A stretch of 59,040 nucleotides of DNA from Gemmatimonadota bacterium (GCA_028287285.1 JAQBPY010000192.1:1-59040); one strand, 5' to 3'; shown: positions 18,318-26,889, numbered from the stretch's first letter. A program made the numbers and translations. The notes: generated by a model not told the origin, from the letters alone.

Positions 18318-18406
18318 GCACCTTTCGGTGCTGCAGCACAACACGCCAATCACGGGCGTCGGTGCCGCATAGCGTGCTGCAAACAGCGGCGCTAATATTC
18401 GGCGAA

Positions 18407-18838
18407 TCAGCTCGCAGCCGCGAGTTCTACACGAAGCTGGACGTCCAGTGCCTTGGCGACTCGCTCGAGCGTCGCGATTCCGAGATTACCGGTTGGTTGC
18501 TCGATCAGCGCGACTTGCTGCCGACTCACGCCGAGCTTCTTGCCGAGCTGCGCCTGCGAAAGCCCGAGCTCCTGCCGACGCCAGCGCACCTGAATTGCGA
18601 TTGCCAGCGAGGGCGCCACAGAGACGGCGAGCAGCCCCTTCGTCTTTGACGCCGGCCGCGGGGGCGCCTCCCCATCGATCAGGTGTGCCTCCAACCAACC
18701 CTCAAGTGCTTCCCGTGCGACCTCCCCGACATCTTCGCCAACGTCCGCGAACGTCTGACACCCTGGGCAGTCCGGAAAGTCGATCTCGGTCCGGCCCTTT
18801 TCATCACGCACCAACCGCGCGTGGTACACCGTATTCAT
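18407..18838 (-). CDS. hicB: HicB-type antitoxin with helix-turn-helix
   Basis: A 143-residue protein from ATG 18838, preceded by GAGGGTG. A GTG 60 bases upstream is also open but would put an untypical extension before the HicB fold. Residues 1-60 form the partly degraded RNase-H-like HicB fold (YHARLVRDEKGRTEIDFPDC, FADVGEDVGEVAREALEGWL). Residues about 75-140 form an XRE helix-turn-helix (LGLSQAQLGKKLGVSRQQVA). It neutralises HicA and represses the operon. It lies downstream of hicA on the same strand, the usual order. Confidence 0.9.
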   Translation of the reverse strand: MNTVYHARLVRDEKGRTEIDFPDCPGCQTFADVGEDVGEVAREALEGWLEAHLIDGEAPPRPASKTKGLLAVSVAPSLAIAIQVRWRRQELGLSQAQLGKKLGVSRQQVALIEQPTGNLGIATLERVAKALDVQLRVELAAAS

Positions 18839-18913
18839 TTCGGCACCCTCATTCCCAGTAGTTCCAACCCAGTAGCCTTCCAACTCCGTCTTGTCCACGC
18901 CCGCAGAGCGGAG

Positions 18914-19105
18914 TCAGATCAACTCGACTCCCGACTGCGCTTCCATGCTTCTGATCGTGCCGATCGGGAAATCCTTCGCCGGGTGCTTCACAGTCACCTT
19001 TCCCTGCTTCGTGGGATGCTTGAGGTGATGATGCGACCCTTTGACCATGACGACCTCCCATCCATCGGCCTTCAACTTCTTCAGCACTTCACGTGAACTG
19101 ATCAT
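18914..19105 (-). CDS. hicA: HicA-type mRNA interferase toxin
   Basis: 63 residues, the usual HicA length. The double-stranded-RNA-binding-like fold is evident (SSREVLKKLKADGWEVVMV) with the active-site histidine motif GSHHHLKHP and the tail KDFPIGTIRSMEAQSGV. HicA cleaves mRNA and tmRNA and is neutralised by HicB, encoded just downstream. Two palindromic operators and a TTGACA box lie about 50-80 nt upstream. It appears intact. Confidence 0.92.
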   Translation of the reverse strand: MISSREVLKKLKADGWEVVMVKGSHHHLKHPTKQGKVTVKHPAKDFPIGTIRSMEAQSGVELI

Positions 19106-19148
19106 TCGTCCGTCGTCTCTCGGCCAGCCTGTTGAATGTGCAAGGAAG

Positions 19149-19863
19149 CTAGCAAGCTATAACTTGCCTGTCAAGTAATATCTTGACACTTTCCCTGATT
19201 CGGCGGCTATCCGGTACGAGTGGAGTCCGGACACTGTGCGCGGTGACGCGCGCGAGTGCCGCGCGATCCCAGGCCAGTTCCACGGCGTCCCAGGTGACGA
19301 GGTGGAAGACCTCGTGCGCGAGACTGAAGTTGCGTCGCCACGGTGCGTCTGCGCCATTCAACAGAACGGCTGCACCAAAACTCGAGCGTACACATGCTGC
19401 GGCTTGGTCTCCTTCCAGCGTCTCGGTGAAGATCTTGACGCCATACGAATCCTCGATCGTTCGCTGGAGGGTGGCCGCGGGAATGCTTCCCAGGTCGAAC
19501 AGTCGCCGCATCGAGTCGGCCATGGATGCGACGGAAGTCCACGTCGCCCCAGCTGGATCGAATTGCAGGTTGGGCAAGGCCTGCGCGGGTGGCTCGCCGC
19601 ACCACTCTTCGAGCTGGGCGTACCGGCGTGAGCGCTCGAGCAGGTGCACTTCACGCGTCCGGTTTCCACCTTTGTGCCGCGACGCCACAAGACGCGAGTC
19701 TCGAGTGGGGCGGAGGAGAGGCCGAGGAGGACGTGTGGAGTGCGCGAGCGATCCGTACCAGCTCATGCGCCTTCACAACTCGGCGTCCCTTCTCGATTTC
19801 AGACACCGTCTGATAGGCGGGGATGCCGGCGAGGTCGGCGAGTTGCGCTTGGGTGAGGTGCAA
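19149..19863 (-). pseudogene. XRE-ImmA/IrrE antitoxin-like gene with frameshifts, 3' end lost
   Basis: Frame one: an XRE helix-turn-helix (LTQAQLADLAGIPAYQTVSE to VRIARALHT). A shifted frame continues HVLLGLSSAPLETRVLWRRG. A third frame carries REVHLLERSRRYAQLEEWCG and the ImmA/IrrE metalloprotease helix LAHEVFHLVTWD (HExxH). At least two indels are therefore needed to read one protein, and after about TWDAVEL the family end is absent, replaced by the hicAB promoter. No good ATG precedes the HTH either. Intact relatives act as antitoxins to PIN-like toxins. The missing C-terminal piece and the toxin may be the fragments at 17735-18112, implying that hicAB and the SecB copy were inserted into this gene. 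Confidence 0.65.
19150..19190 (-). promoter_or_regulatory. hicAB promoter with two palindromic operators
   Basis: On the minus strand, TTGACA is followed by a 17-nt spacer and TAGCTT. Two inverted repeats with the common form CAAG-N6-CTTG overlap it: GCAAGCTATAACTTGC (19152-19167) and TGTCAAGTAATATCTTGACA (19169-19188, 7-bp arms). Placement over the -35/-10 region fits repression by HicB. Confidence 0.7.
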
Positions 19864-19979
19864 CTCTGCACGACGAGCGCGGATCGCCTGCCAATTGCTG
19901 CCGCCGGACTGTCGGGCACGGCAGGGTTCGTATCATGCCACCTTACGCCCGCTCGAGTCGAGACTCATCGTTCCCATTC

Positions 19980-20008
19980 TTGACAGAAGTAGCACGGTGC
20001 TACCTTCT
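19980..20008 (+). promoter_or_regulatory. Promoter and palindrome before the mqsR/mqsA/secB-like locus
   Basis: TTGACA at 19980-19985 is followed by the palindrome GTAGCACGGTGCTAC (19989-20003, 7-bp arms around one base) and a weak -10 candidate (TACCTT). An operator between the promoter boxes, 30 nt before the toxin frame, fits autorepression by the MqsA-like antitoxin. Confidence 0.55.
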
Positions 20009-20034
20009 GTTGGTGATTCACGACTGGCGCCGGC

Positions 20035-20330
20035 CCTTCATATCACCTGTCGCGCCTCATGGCGCTGCTGGCCACGCGACGTTACCGGATCACCGGTGAG
20101 GCGTACGGGGCGCTGGCGAGCTTGGTCTGGATGAAGCCGACATCGTGGGATGCGTCGGCGCGCTGCGTGCCGACTGCTTCTACAAGACCATGGAAGCCGA
20201 GAAGCGACCGGGATTCTGGCAGGATGTGTATCGGACCGAGCATGGCGGCATCCGCCTTTACGTGAAGGTACAGCTCGAAACACAGGCTTCCGGCGACCTG
20301 GTCGTCGTAATCCAGTTCAAGCGCCTCTAA
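20035..20330 (+). pseudogene. MqsR-like toxin with a frameshift
   Basis: The first frame reads PSYHLSRLMALLATRRYRIT, like the N-terminus of MqsR-type RNase toxins. The second reads ELGLDEADIVGCVGALRADC, then FYKTMEAEKRPGFWQDVYR and LYVKVQL, ending VVVIQFKRL. The conserved FYKxM, WQDVYR and YVK blocks are present, but the switch between frames near 20100-20115 (around GGGGCGCTGG) leaves no single open frame. No ATG precedes the first block except an internal one at 20059. Unless translation shifts there, the toxin is dead while its antitoxin and chaperone are intact. Confidence 0.7.
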
Positions 20331-20340
20331 CGCACCAAGC

Positions 20341-20916
20341 ATGTTGACGAATTGTCCAGATTGTGGCGGCGCGGTCACGCGCGGTCACGACACCTTTGAA
20401 GTCCGCATTGGCCGCAGGACCGTCACCGTTCCCGGCGAGTACGAGCGCTGCCGCGGCGAGTGCGGCGAGTTCTACCTCGCGCCCGGTGAGATGGACGCCG
20501 TGATGAAGCGCGCGTCCGCAATGATTCGCGCCGAGGAGGGCATGCTCATTCCGGCCGAGATCAAGGCGTTCCGGAAGGGCATTGGTCTCACGCAGCCTCA
20601 GCTCGAAGACCTGCTCGGCGCGGGTCCCAAGACCGTTGGGCGATGGGAGAAGGGAACGATCATCCAGAACGGCGCGACGGACACGTTGCTTCGCCTGCTT
20701 CGGGATGTGCCCGCGGCCCTGCAGCACCTGCTCGCCGAGCGTGGGATCGTGCCGGATGTCGTACCTCTCGTGCCGGTGCCGCGGCCGGTTTCCTATCAGT
20801 ACAGAGTTACTGCGGACAGTGCACCTGTGGTGCGTGAGACCTTGGCGGTTTACGCGAGCGAAGCGCAGGATCTCGAGGTGGCGATTCCTGTCCAGCGCGC
20901 GGAGCGTATCGCGTGA
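20341..20916 (+). CDS. MqsA-type antitoxin with zinc site and HTH
   Basis: 191 residues. The N-terminal zinc-binding part has CPDC (Cys5, Cys8) and CRGEC (Cys37, Cys41). The helix-turn-helix covers about residues 70-105 (GLTQPQLEDLLGAGPKTVGR). A C-terminal extension of about 70 residues follows, ending AVYASEAQDLEVAIPVQRAE. In toxin-antitoxin-chaperone loci the extra tail is the chaperone-addiction segment; the SecB-like gene right behind makes this reading attractive. The toxin frame ends ten bases upstream. The stop codon overlaps the next start (TGATG at 20914-20918), so antitoxin and chaperone are coupled. Confidence 0.85.
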   Translation: MLTNCPDCGGAVTRGHDTFEVRIGRRTVTVPGEYERCRGECGEFYLAPGEMDAVMKRASAMIRAEEGMLIPAEIKAFRKGIGLTQPQLEDLLGAGPKTVGRWEKGTIIQNGATDTLLRLLRDVPAALQHLLAERGIVPDVVPLVPVPRPVSYQYRVTADSAPVVRETLAVYASEAQDLEVAIPVQRAERIA

Positions 20917-21356
20917 TGTCTCCGGCCAACACAGAGAGCGGCTACGTCCTCGAATCACTCACGTTTCCCGTGCAGGTGCTGACGGGAGCTGTGCCGGATC
21001 CGGACGTGGAGAATGCGGAATGGGGGTGGGACTGGCAGTGGAAAGATCATGACCACTTCGAAGTGGGGTTGATCCTCTCGGCGCCGCCGATTGACGCGCG
21101 GCCTGAGAAGGTACAGGTCAGTGTCAACGCGGTCTTTCGCATTGTGGGTGAGGTCCAGACCGTGCCGATTGCGCAGTTCGCGCATGGTCATGCGCCGGCG
21201 TTGATCTTTCCGTACATCAGGCAGATCGTGGATGAGCTCACGTCCAGGAGTCCTTACGGGCGTGTGTTGTTGCCGCCGACGAACATTGTTGCTTTGATGA
21301 CGAGTTTTGCGGCGGGCGAGGCAAGTGGGGCGAAGGTGGAGCGGCCAGCCCGGTAA
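20916..21356 (+). CDS. SecB-like chaperone of a toxin-antitoxin-chaperone locus
   Basis: 146 residues from the ATG at 20916 (a GTG at 20913 is also possible). It has SecB features: beta-rich first half (YVLESLTFPVQVLTG, FEVGLILSAPPIDARPEKVQ), the AHGHAPALIFPYIRQIVDEL helix region where SecB has the Pro-rich inner groove, and RVLLPPTNIVALM near the end. In the known SecB-type TAC systems the chaperone protects the antitoxin from aggregation and degradation. The gene is intact. A copy of its last 199 nt lies at 18119-18317. Confidence 0.8.
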   Translation: MSPANTESGYVLESLTFPVQVLTGAVPDPDVENAEWGWDWQWKDHDHFEVGLILSAPPIDARPEKVQVSVNAVFRIVGEVQTVPIAQFAHGHAPALIFPYIRQIVDELTSRSPYGRVLLPPTNIVALMTSFAAGEASGAKVERPAR

Positions 21357-21372
21357 GACGGATCGCATATCG

Positions 21373-22290
21373 GTGCTCGCCGCACTACACGTATTTGATA
21401 GCAACGACCCTCCAGACCCATCACGGATGTCGCCTTTTGAGTTGAACCTCGCCGCACACGAAGTTGAGGACGGTCCGCTGCGCTACTTTCGCGCTGAGCA
21501 ATTCACCGTGCTTCTAGCGGATGAAGAGCAGCGCCGTACGACACAGTTGCTCCAGATCCAACTACGCAAGAATGGACAGATTTTTGCGCAATGCCCTTAT
21601 TTCGTCTCGTCGGCAGGGCTGGTGGGTGAGTGTGAGACCGTCGTCGACGGGAATATGAATGGACAGATCCGACTTGGTGAGGTCGGAATCACCACTTCTC
21701 ATCTTGTGAAGTATTCGCATCCGCTCGACGGGAATGCGCATTTTTCACAAGATGGCAAGGTCCATACTCAGATCAGACGTCAGTCGTTCCGGTTGGATTC
21801 AGCTGGAGGTCACCTCTTCGAGTTCCACCTATTCGGGTTGAGTAGTTTCGCTGCCATCGTCCCCGGCGAAGAGCGCAAGAAGCGCGTCTACTTACCATTC
21901 GCCACGCTCGGCGCCGCACACGCGGCGACGGTAGTTGGAGAATGGATTCCGAAGGCCCGGCTTCGCGAATGGGCGCAGGAGGCGGGCGGCACACTCGGGC
22001 CAATCGGCCATCTTCCATACGACCGCGCTGGCAAGCCATACCTTGCATGTCTGCTCGGTCATCCGAATCCGGATCTAGACCGCTATGGTCTGCTCTCGAT
22101 AAGCGTCAATCCGGTCGTCCCGCCAGCATCGATCAGTCAACCGCAATTGCTCATGCTCGGCGGCTGGGATGCGGGTAGTCTCAAAGCCGGTCCTGGCGAT
22201 TCCGTGCGGTTTCTGGCGTTCATGTATCCGGCCGGCAACATCGATGCCATGAGGCGACGACTCGGTTCGATCGACTACCCAAGCGAGTAG
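21373..22290 (+). CDS. Hypothetical protein followed by an attC-like site
   Basis: The frame is open from 21307, but the first part overlaps the secB-like end. A GTG at 21373 or an ATG at 21427 (MSPFELNLAAHEVEDGPLRY) are the realistic starts. The protein has about 290-305 residues, is soluble and mixed alpha/beta, with no membrane segment. Segments such as LLQIQLRKNGQIFAQCPYFV, GEERKKRVYLPFATLG and PQLLMLGGWDAGSL show even conservation-like composition. No family was recognised. An attC-like element begins 19 nt after its stop, so it may be the first cassette gene of the array, although its cassette start could not be found. Confidence 0.6.
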   Translation: MLAALHVFDSNDPPDPSRMSPFELNLAAHEVEDGPLRYFRAEQFTVLLADEEQRRTTQLLQIQLRKNGQIFAQCPYFVSSAGLVGECETVVDGNMNGQIRLGEVGITTSHLVKYSHPLDGNAHFSQDGKVHTQIRRQSFRLDSAGGHLFEFHLFGLSSFAAIVPGEERKKRVYLPFATLGAAHAATVVGEWIPKARLREWAQEAGGTLGPIGHLPYDRAGKPYLACLLGHPNPDLDRYGLLSISVNPVVPPASISQPQLLMLGGWDAGSLKAGPGDSVRFLAFMYPAGNIDAMRRRLGSIDYPSE

Positions 22291-22308
22291 GATCGCCGCG
22301 CCCGCGGG

Positions 22309-22396
22309 CAATGCGGCGCTGCAACAGTCAGGGCGTCGCCGAAGCGCGCTGCGCACTATCTACTTAATGCCCTGCAGGTGAGTTTTGGCGTTGCAA
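22309..22396 (+). other. attC-like site 1 (degenerate left end)
   Basis: The right half GCCCTGCAGGTGAGTTTTGG-CGTTGCAA fits the local consensus (GCCCTTGCAG...GGGCGTT), with R' box GTTGCAA at 22390-22396. The left half CGCTGCAACAGTCAGGGCG fits TTGCAGCAGTCAAGGGCG, but the R'' box is eroded (CAATGCG for TAACGTG). It bounds the left side of the DUF2971 cassette. Confidence 0.6.
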
Positions 22397-22420
22397 CGAA
22401 TCATAAAACTTGGCAACGAT

Positions 22421-23173
22421 ATGGCACATACCACGCCCGAGTTCATCAATCTCAAGACCGCCGACCTGGATCAGAATATTTACCGAATATTCGGACTCCA
22501 GCGATTCCTTGAACTAACTGAGACGTCCCTCAACACGCTTGTGCGACCACGACTTTGGGATGATCCTTTCGAGAATGCACTGCTCTCGGCGCCCGCCGCC
22601 ACCAGTACCGGGTCTCCGTTCACCTTCGGGTTCCGGGACTCGTTGTACGGTCAGTGCTGGACCACAAAGCGAGACTCGGATGCAATGTGGAGAATCTACT
22701 CATCAGACAAAGCAGGTGTTCGTCTGCGCACAACGATTCGAGCCCTTGTCGCGTCCCTTCGCGATACTTGTGTCACGTTTCCAGAGTTGTCTTGCTTCAT
22801 TGGGCGAGTCGAGTACCTATCCCAAACGAAGTTGATGAGTCGCTTGGGAGATCCGTCCGTGGCGGCAGCCCTGAGCCTGGATCCGACAGGTCGTGGTCAA
22901 GCCACTTCTCTCCTGATGAAGCGCACCGAATTCAGTCACGAGCGCGAAGTACGCCTGGTCCATTTCACTCATGATCCGGCAATAACTGGTGACGTATATC
23001 AGTACACCTGCGATGCGCCATTCCTGTTCGATGAAGTTGCCTTCGATCCGCGTTTGAGCCCGCAACTCCTGGCATTGTATGCGCAACACGTACGCACGCT
23101 CGGCTTTGCGAACGTGATTCAGTCGCCGCTATATAGACTGCCAACACTTCGCATTCGGTTACACGGTGTATAG
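22421..23173 (+). CDS. DUF2971 protein in an integron cassette
   Basis: 250 residues from ATG 22421 (a TTG at 22385 lies inside the attC-like site and is less likely). DUF2971 signatures: TLVRPRLWDDPFENALL, YGQCWTTKRDSDAMWRIYS, GVRLRTT, KRTEFSHEREVRLVHF and AFDPRLS. The family is uncharacterised but recurrent in defence islands and mobile cassettes. The gene fills a typical cassette: attC-like site on the left, a full attC 40 nt after the stop. GC content and codon use are lower than in the flanking housekeeping genes. No own promoter was obvious. Confidence 0.85.
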   Translation: MAHTTPEFINLKTADLDQNIYRIFGLQRFLELTETSLNTLVRPRLWDDPFENALLSAPAATSTGSPFTFGFRDSLYGQCWTTKRDSDAMWRIYSSDKAGVRLRTTIRALVASLRDTCVTFPELSCFIGRVEYLSQTKLMSRLGDPSVAAALSLDPTGRGQATSLLMKRTEFSHEREVRLVHFTHDPAITGDVYQYTCDAPFLFDEVAFDPRLSPQLLALYAQHVRTLGFANVIQSPLYRLPTLRIRLHGV

Positions 23174-23212
23174 CTCCGTTTCCAAGGACCAGTAGAGATC
23201 AATGCGCCTGCG

Positions 23213-23305
23213 CCCTAACAAAGTGTTGCAGCAGGCAAAGCGTCATGGAAGATCGCCGCGCTCGCTGACTACTTGATGCCTTCCTGCTCGACTCTGGCGT
23301 TATGC
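23213..23305 (+). other. attC site 2
   Basis: 93 nt from R'' CCCTAAC (23213-23219) to R' GTTATGC (23299-23305). Inside are GTTGCAGCAGGCAAAGCG on the left and TTGATGCCTTCCTGCTCGAC plus TCTGGC on the right, pairing imperfectly across a variable centre. Same orientation as the other sites. Confidence 0.8.
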
Positions 23306-23354
23306 CGCAGCCGTGCTCCTTTTGCCGCCACCGGCTGAGCCGTAGCTTTGCGGG

Positions 23355-24647
23355 ATGGCATACATTCGCAAGATTCTCTTGTGGGTTCCGGGCGTGATCT
23401 GGGCGACGTTCTTGTGGGCCGCGCAGATCGCGCCCGATGAGGCGAAGCAGAATCTGGCCAAATGGGCCGCAAAGGTGGGCATCGACAAATGGCCCACATG
23501 GCTTACCGATACGCGAACCGTTGTAGCCGCAACGATCCTGGTTGCTTTGTTCTACGCATGGCTGATCTGGCGTCACTACCATCCCGTAGTGCTCAGCCCT
23601 GCCGACGACGGAACTGAGTGCGGTACAGCAACTCTCGCTCTCGGCAGTACGAATGTCATCGAACTGACGGCGTTTTGTGATACCATCAACAACTCCTATC
23701 CGACTGACGCTGTCGTAGTGATCACGGAGTTCATCGACCCGAACAAGGTGCCAGTCGCGAGTGTCAGCAACCTTCTCATGCCGCACGTGAAAGGGACGAA
23801 GGGTAAGCAGTCCAAGTATCGCGCCATCATTCCCAGCGAAGCCGTTCGCGTGCCGGGAATTTACACTGCGCGAATCCGGGCGACACTTAACGGCGCCGTG
23901 AGACTATTCGAGCTAGCCTGTATTGCACAGTTTGATGGCCGACCGCCGCAAATCCAAGCTGGTTCCGCGGCTCGACATTTCCGCGCGGCGACCGACGGAG
24001 AACCGAGAGAAAGAAATGACGCGACGGTCCTGCCGATATACGCCGACAATCCGTTGGTATTGGAGGTAGATCTCAAGTACATCGACCGGGCTGACGGGAG
24101 AGAGAAGCCTCTAACGTCCGGTACCGTCACCGCGTTTCTGGCGACATCAAACTCCGCGACGGCTGCTGCGACCGATCCAAACCTCACTGTGAGCTGTACT
24201 ACTTACGGCACACAGGGGAAGTGGCTTGCGTCGTTCGCATCCGGCCAGTTGGCTTTCAGCAAACTGGACAGGATCTTTGGAACCGGAGTCCAAACGCCTG
24301 CACCGACGCCATATCTGATCCTCGTAGTGGAAAACGGACCCCGTGTGTATGTCGAGTGTGCGTATCACGCATCGAAGCCTGCGCTGCTGGAGCCTAGTGA
24401 AGCGGTACGGGCAATAGGTGAGGCGTCGATGCAACCTCCCGTTCCGGTCATTCATCCGCTGTCGTTCCACGATGCAATCGGCCGAAATGAACGCCCTGAA
24501 TTTGCACGCTTTCGCGAATGCACGAACAAGAGTTGCGGCTGGGGGATTCTGATTCCCCCGCTAGAGAATGGGGAAGTCCATCTATCCCACTACAGTGCCG
24601 TCGTGTGTCCGAAATGCGGTAACACAAACGTGGTCTCGAACGACTAG
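23355..24647 (+). CDS. Membrane protein with C-terminal zinc ribbon, cassette gene of unknown function
   Basis: 430 residues, starting 50 nt after an attC. Two membrane segments at the N-terminus (ILLWVPGVIWATFLWAA and VVAATILVALFYAWLIW) are separated by a short charged loop. A long beta-rich soluble part follows (about residues 75-360). The end has the Cys pattern CTNKSCGWG ... VVCPKCGNTN (two CxxC-like knuckles), a zinc ribbon of the kind that binds nucleic acids or protein. No known family was recognised. No attC follows its stop; a restriction-modification island starts instead, so the cassette's right end was probably lost. The start codon ATG is preceded by a GCGGG-type purine stretch. 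Confidence 0.7.
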   Translation: MAYIRKILLWVPGVIWATFLWAAQIAPDEAKQNLAKWAAKVGIDKWPTWLTDTRTVVAATILVALFYAWLIWRHYHPVVLSPADDGTECGTATLALGSTNVIELTAFCDTINNSYPTDAVVVITEFIDPNKVPVASVSNLLMPHVKGTKGKQSKYRAIIPSEAVRVPGIYTARIRATLNGAVRLFELACIAQFDGRPPQIQAGSAARHFRAATDGEPRERNDATVLPIYADNPLVLEVDLKYIDRADGREKPLTSGTVTAFLATSNSATAAATDPNLTVSCTTYGTQGKWLASFASGQLAFSKLDRIFGTGVQTPAPTPYLILVVENGPRVYVECAYHASKPALLEPSEAVRAIGEASMQPPVPVIHPLSFHDAIGRNERPEFARFRECTNKSCGWGILIPPLENGEVHLSHYSAVVCPKCGNTNVVSND

Positions 24648-25146
24648 GAGAAAGCACTAGCTACCTATTGCATTCCCATAGGACAAGCGTAGACGTCCCG
24701 GGTTCTGAGTCTTTCCCTGATCCACGCTCGGTTCACGGTGAGTACCCTTATGCGATCATCCACGTGGCTTTCGCATCTTCGCTCTCTGCAACTCGTGTTA
24801 GAGAGGGTCATCCTTTGCGTCGTGGGTGTCGGCGCTGGAGTCATGCTCGCGAAGTTTGCGATCCCGGGCGTGACGTGCAGCATGAGCCGGTCAGGCAATG
24901 TCTCGGACAATGCCGTCATGTGGAGTTTCTTCGTCACGATGAAGATCCAACGGTGTCATCGGACGACCTATGCGACGCGGAACAACGCACGGGCGGACGT
25001 CTTTGCCTACATCAAACGCCTTTTACAATCCCGTCCGGCGACACTTCTCGCTCGCGAACAAGTCCAGACCACCTGCGCATCTCTTGGGGCTATCCAAGCG
25101 TCGTCCCCAATTGGATAATTGGGAGGCACTCCCTTTCATCACAAGC
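24648..25146 (+). other. 0.5 kb before hsdM: no confident gene, one inverted repeat
   Basis: A 126-codon frame (24738-25118) with a hydrophobic stretch VILCVVGVGAGVMLAKFAIPG is open but lacks a ribosome site and a recognisable domain, so it is not called. At 25106-25123 CCCAATT-GGAT-AATTGGG forms a perfect 7-bp inverted repeat 24 nt before the hsdM ATG, a possible operator for the operon. Confidence 0.4.
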
Positions 25147-26889
25147 ATGTCGGACCCGAATCTCTCCTCGTTCATCTGGTCCGTCGCGGACCTACTCCGC
25201 GGCGACTACAAACAATCCGAATACGGGAAGGTCATCCTTCCTTTCACCGTACTCCGCCGCCTGGACTGCGTTCTCGAGCCGACGAAGTCCACGGTGCTGG
25301 CCGAGCTGGCAGTCCGGGAGAAGGCGGGTCTCAACCCCGAACCGTTCCTGATCAAGAAGGCCGGCCAGCACTTCTACAACACGTCGCCGCTGGACGTGAA
25401 GAAGTTGATGGGCGACGCGGAGAACATCGCTGAGAATCTGCGCGAGTATCTGCAACGGTTCTCGCCGGCAGTCCGGGACATCTTTGAGCGGTTCGAGTTC
25501 CACACGCAGATCGACCGGCTGGCGAAGGCAGGGTTGCTGTACCAGGTGACGGAGAAGTTCGCGAATATCGACCTGCACCCGGATAAGGTCAGCAACGCGC
25601 AGATGGGCGCGGTGTTCGAGGAGCTGATCCGGAAGTTCGCCGAGCTGTCCAACGAGACGGCGGGAGAGCACTTCACGCCGCGCGAGGTCATCCGGCTGAT
25701 GGTGAACCTGCTGTTCATCGAGGATGACGACGCGCTCACCAAGCCGGGGGTCGTTCGCACGATCTACGATCCGACGGCGGGGACGGGTGGCATGCTCAGC
25801 GTCGCCGGCGAGCACCTCGCGCACCTGAACCCCGGCGCTCGGCTCCACATGTACGGGCAGGAGCTGAACGCGGAGTCGTACGCCATCTGCAAGGCGGACA
25901 TGCTGATCAAGGGGCAGGACATCGACAACATCGTGTTCGGCAACACGCTGTCCGCCGACGGGCTGCCCGGCACGCATTTCGACTACATGCTCTCCAACCC
26001 GCCGTTCGGGGTGGAGTGGAAGAAGATCGAGAAGGAGATCCGGAAGGAGGCGGAGCAGAAGGGGTTCGACGGGCGGTTTGGCCCCGGGCTGCCTCGGGTG
26101 AGCGATGGGTCCCTGCTCTTTCTCATGCACCTGCTGTCCAAGATGCGGCCGGCGGTGGACGGGGGCAGCCGGTTCGGGATCGTGCTCAATGGGTCACCAC
26201 TGTTCACGGGTGGCGCGGGATCAGGCGAGAGCGAGATCCGGCGATATGTGCTGGAGAACGATCTCGTCGAGGCGATCATCGGCTTGCCGACGGACATGTT
26301 CTACAACACGGGCATCAGCACGTATGTGTGGATCGTGAGCAATCGGAAGCCGGCGGCGCGGAAGGGGAAGCTCCAGTTGATCGACGCGAGCGGCTACTGG
26401 CAGAAAATGCGGAAGAGCCTGGGCAGCAAGCGGAAAGAGCTGAGCGCGGAGCACATCGAGGAGATCACTCGGCTCTTCGGCACGTTCGAGGAGTACAGTC
26501 ACGATGGGGTGCCGATCAGCCGGATCTTCAAGAACGAGGAGTTTGGGTACCGGACCATCACGGTGGAGCGGCCGGAGCGGGATGCGGCCGGGGCCGTCGT
26601 CCTTGGCGCCAAGGGCAAGGGGAAAGGGAAGCCACAGCCGGATTCATCGCTGCGCGATACGGAGAATGTGCCCCTGAGTGAAGACGTCGACGTCTATTTC
26701 AAGCGCGAAGTCCTGCCGCACGTAGCGGATGCGTGGATCGATCATGAGAAGACGAAGGTTGGGTACGAGATTCCGTTCAACCGGCACTTCTATGTGTTCA
26801 AGCCGCCGCGGCCGTTGAGAGAGATCGACGCGGAGTTGAAGGGGGTGACGGACCGAATCCTGACGATGATCGCCGGCTTGACGCAGTAG
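25147..26889 (+). CDS. hsdM: Type I restriction-modification system DNA methylase subunit
   Basis: 580 residues from ATG 25147. The N-terminal helical HsdM domain ([20 protein letters not shown]) precedes a gamma-class N6-adenine methyltransferase core: SAM motif [11 protein letters not shown] near residue 208 and catalytic motif NPPFG near 284. The pair [13 protein letters not shown] is also typical. It modifies adenine in the site chosen by HsdS and is required with HsdS and HsdR for restriction. First gene of the operon hsdM, TA pair, hsdS, hsdR. All motifs look functional. Confidence 0.95.
   Translation: MSDPNLSSFIWSVADLLRGDYKQSEYGKVILPFTVLRRLDCVLEPTKSTVLAELAVREKAGLNPEPFLIKKAGQHFYNTSPLDVKKLMGDAENIAENLREYLQRFSPAVRDIFERFEFHTQIDRLAKAGLLYQVTEKFANIDLHPDKVSNAQMGAVFEELIRKFAELSNETAGEHFTPREVIRLMVNLLFIEDDDALTKPGVVRTIYDPTAGTGGMLSVAGEHLAHLNPGARLHMYGQELNAESYAICKADMLIKGQDIDNIVFGNTLSADGLPGTHFDYMLSNPPFGVEWKKIEKEIRKEAEQKGFDGRFGPGLPRVSDGSLLFLMHLLSKMRPAVDGGSRFGIVLNGSPLFTGGAGSGESEIRRYVLENDLVEAIIGLPTDMFYNTGISTYVWIVSNRKPAARKGKLQLIDASGYWQKMRKSLGSKRKELSAEHIEEITRLFGTFEEYSHDGVPISRIFKNEEFGYRTITVERPERDAAGAVVLGAKGKGKGKPQPDSSLRDTENVPLSEDVDVYFKREVLPHVADAWIDHEKTKVGYEIPFNRHFYVFKPPRPLREIDAELKGVTDRILTMIAGLTQ

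Noticed and set aside
24738-25118. 126-codon frame with one hydrophobic stretch before hsdM
   Set aside because: No ribosome site, poor codon pattern, and competing frames of similar length; left as unassigned intergenic DNA.
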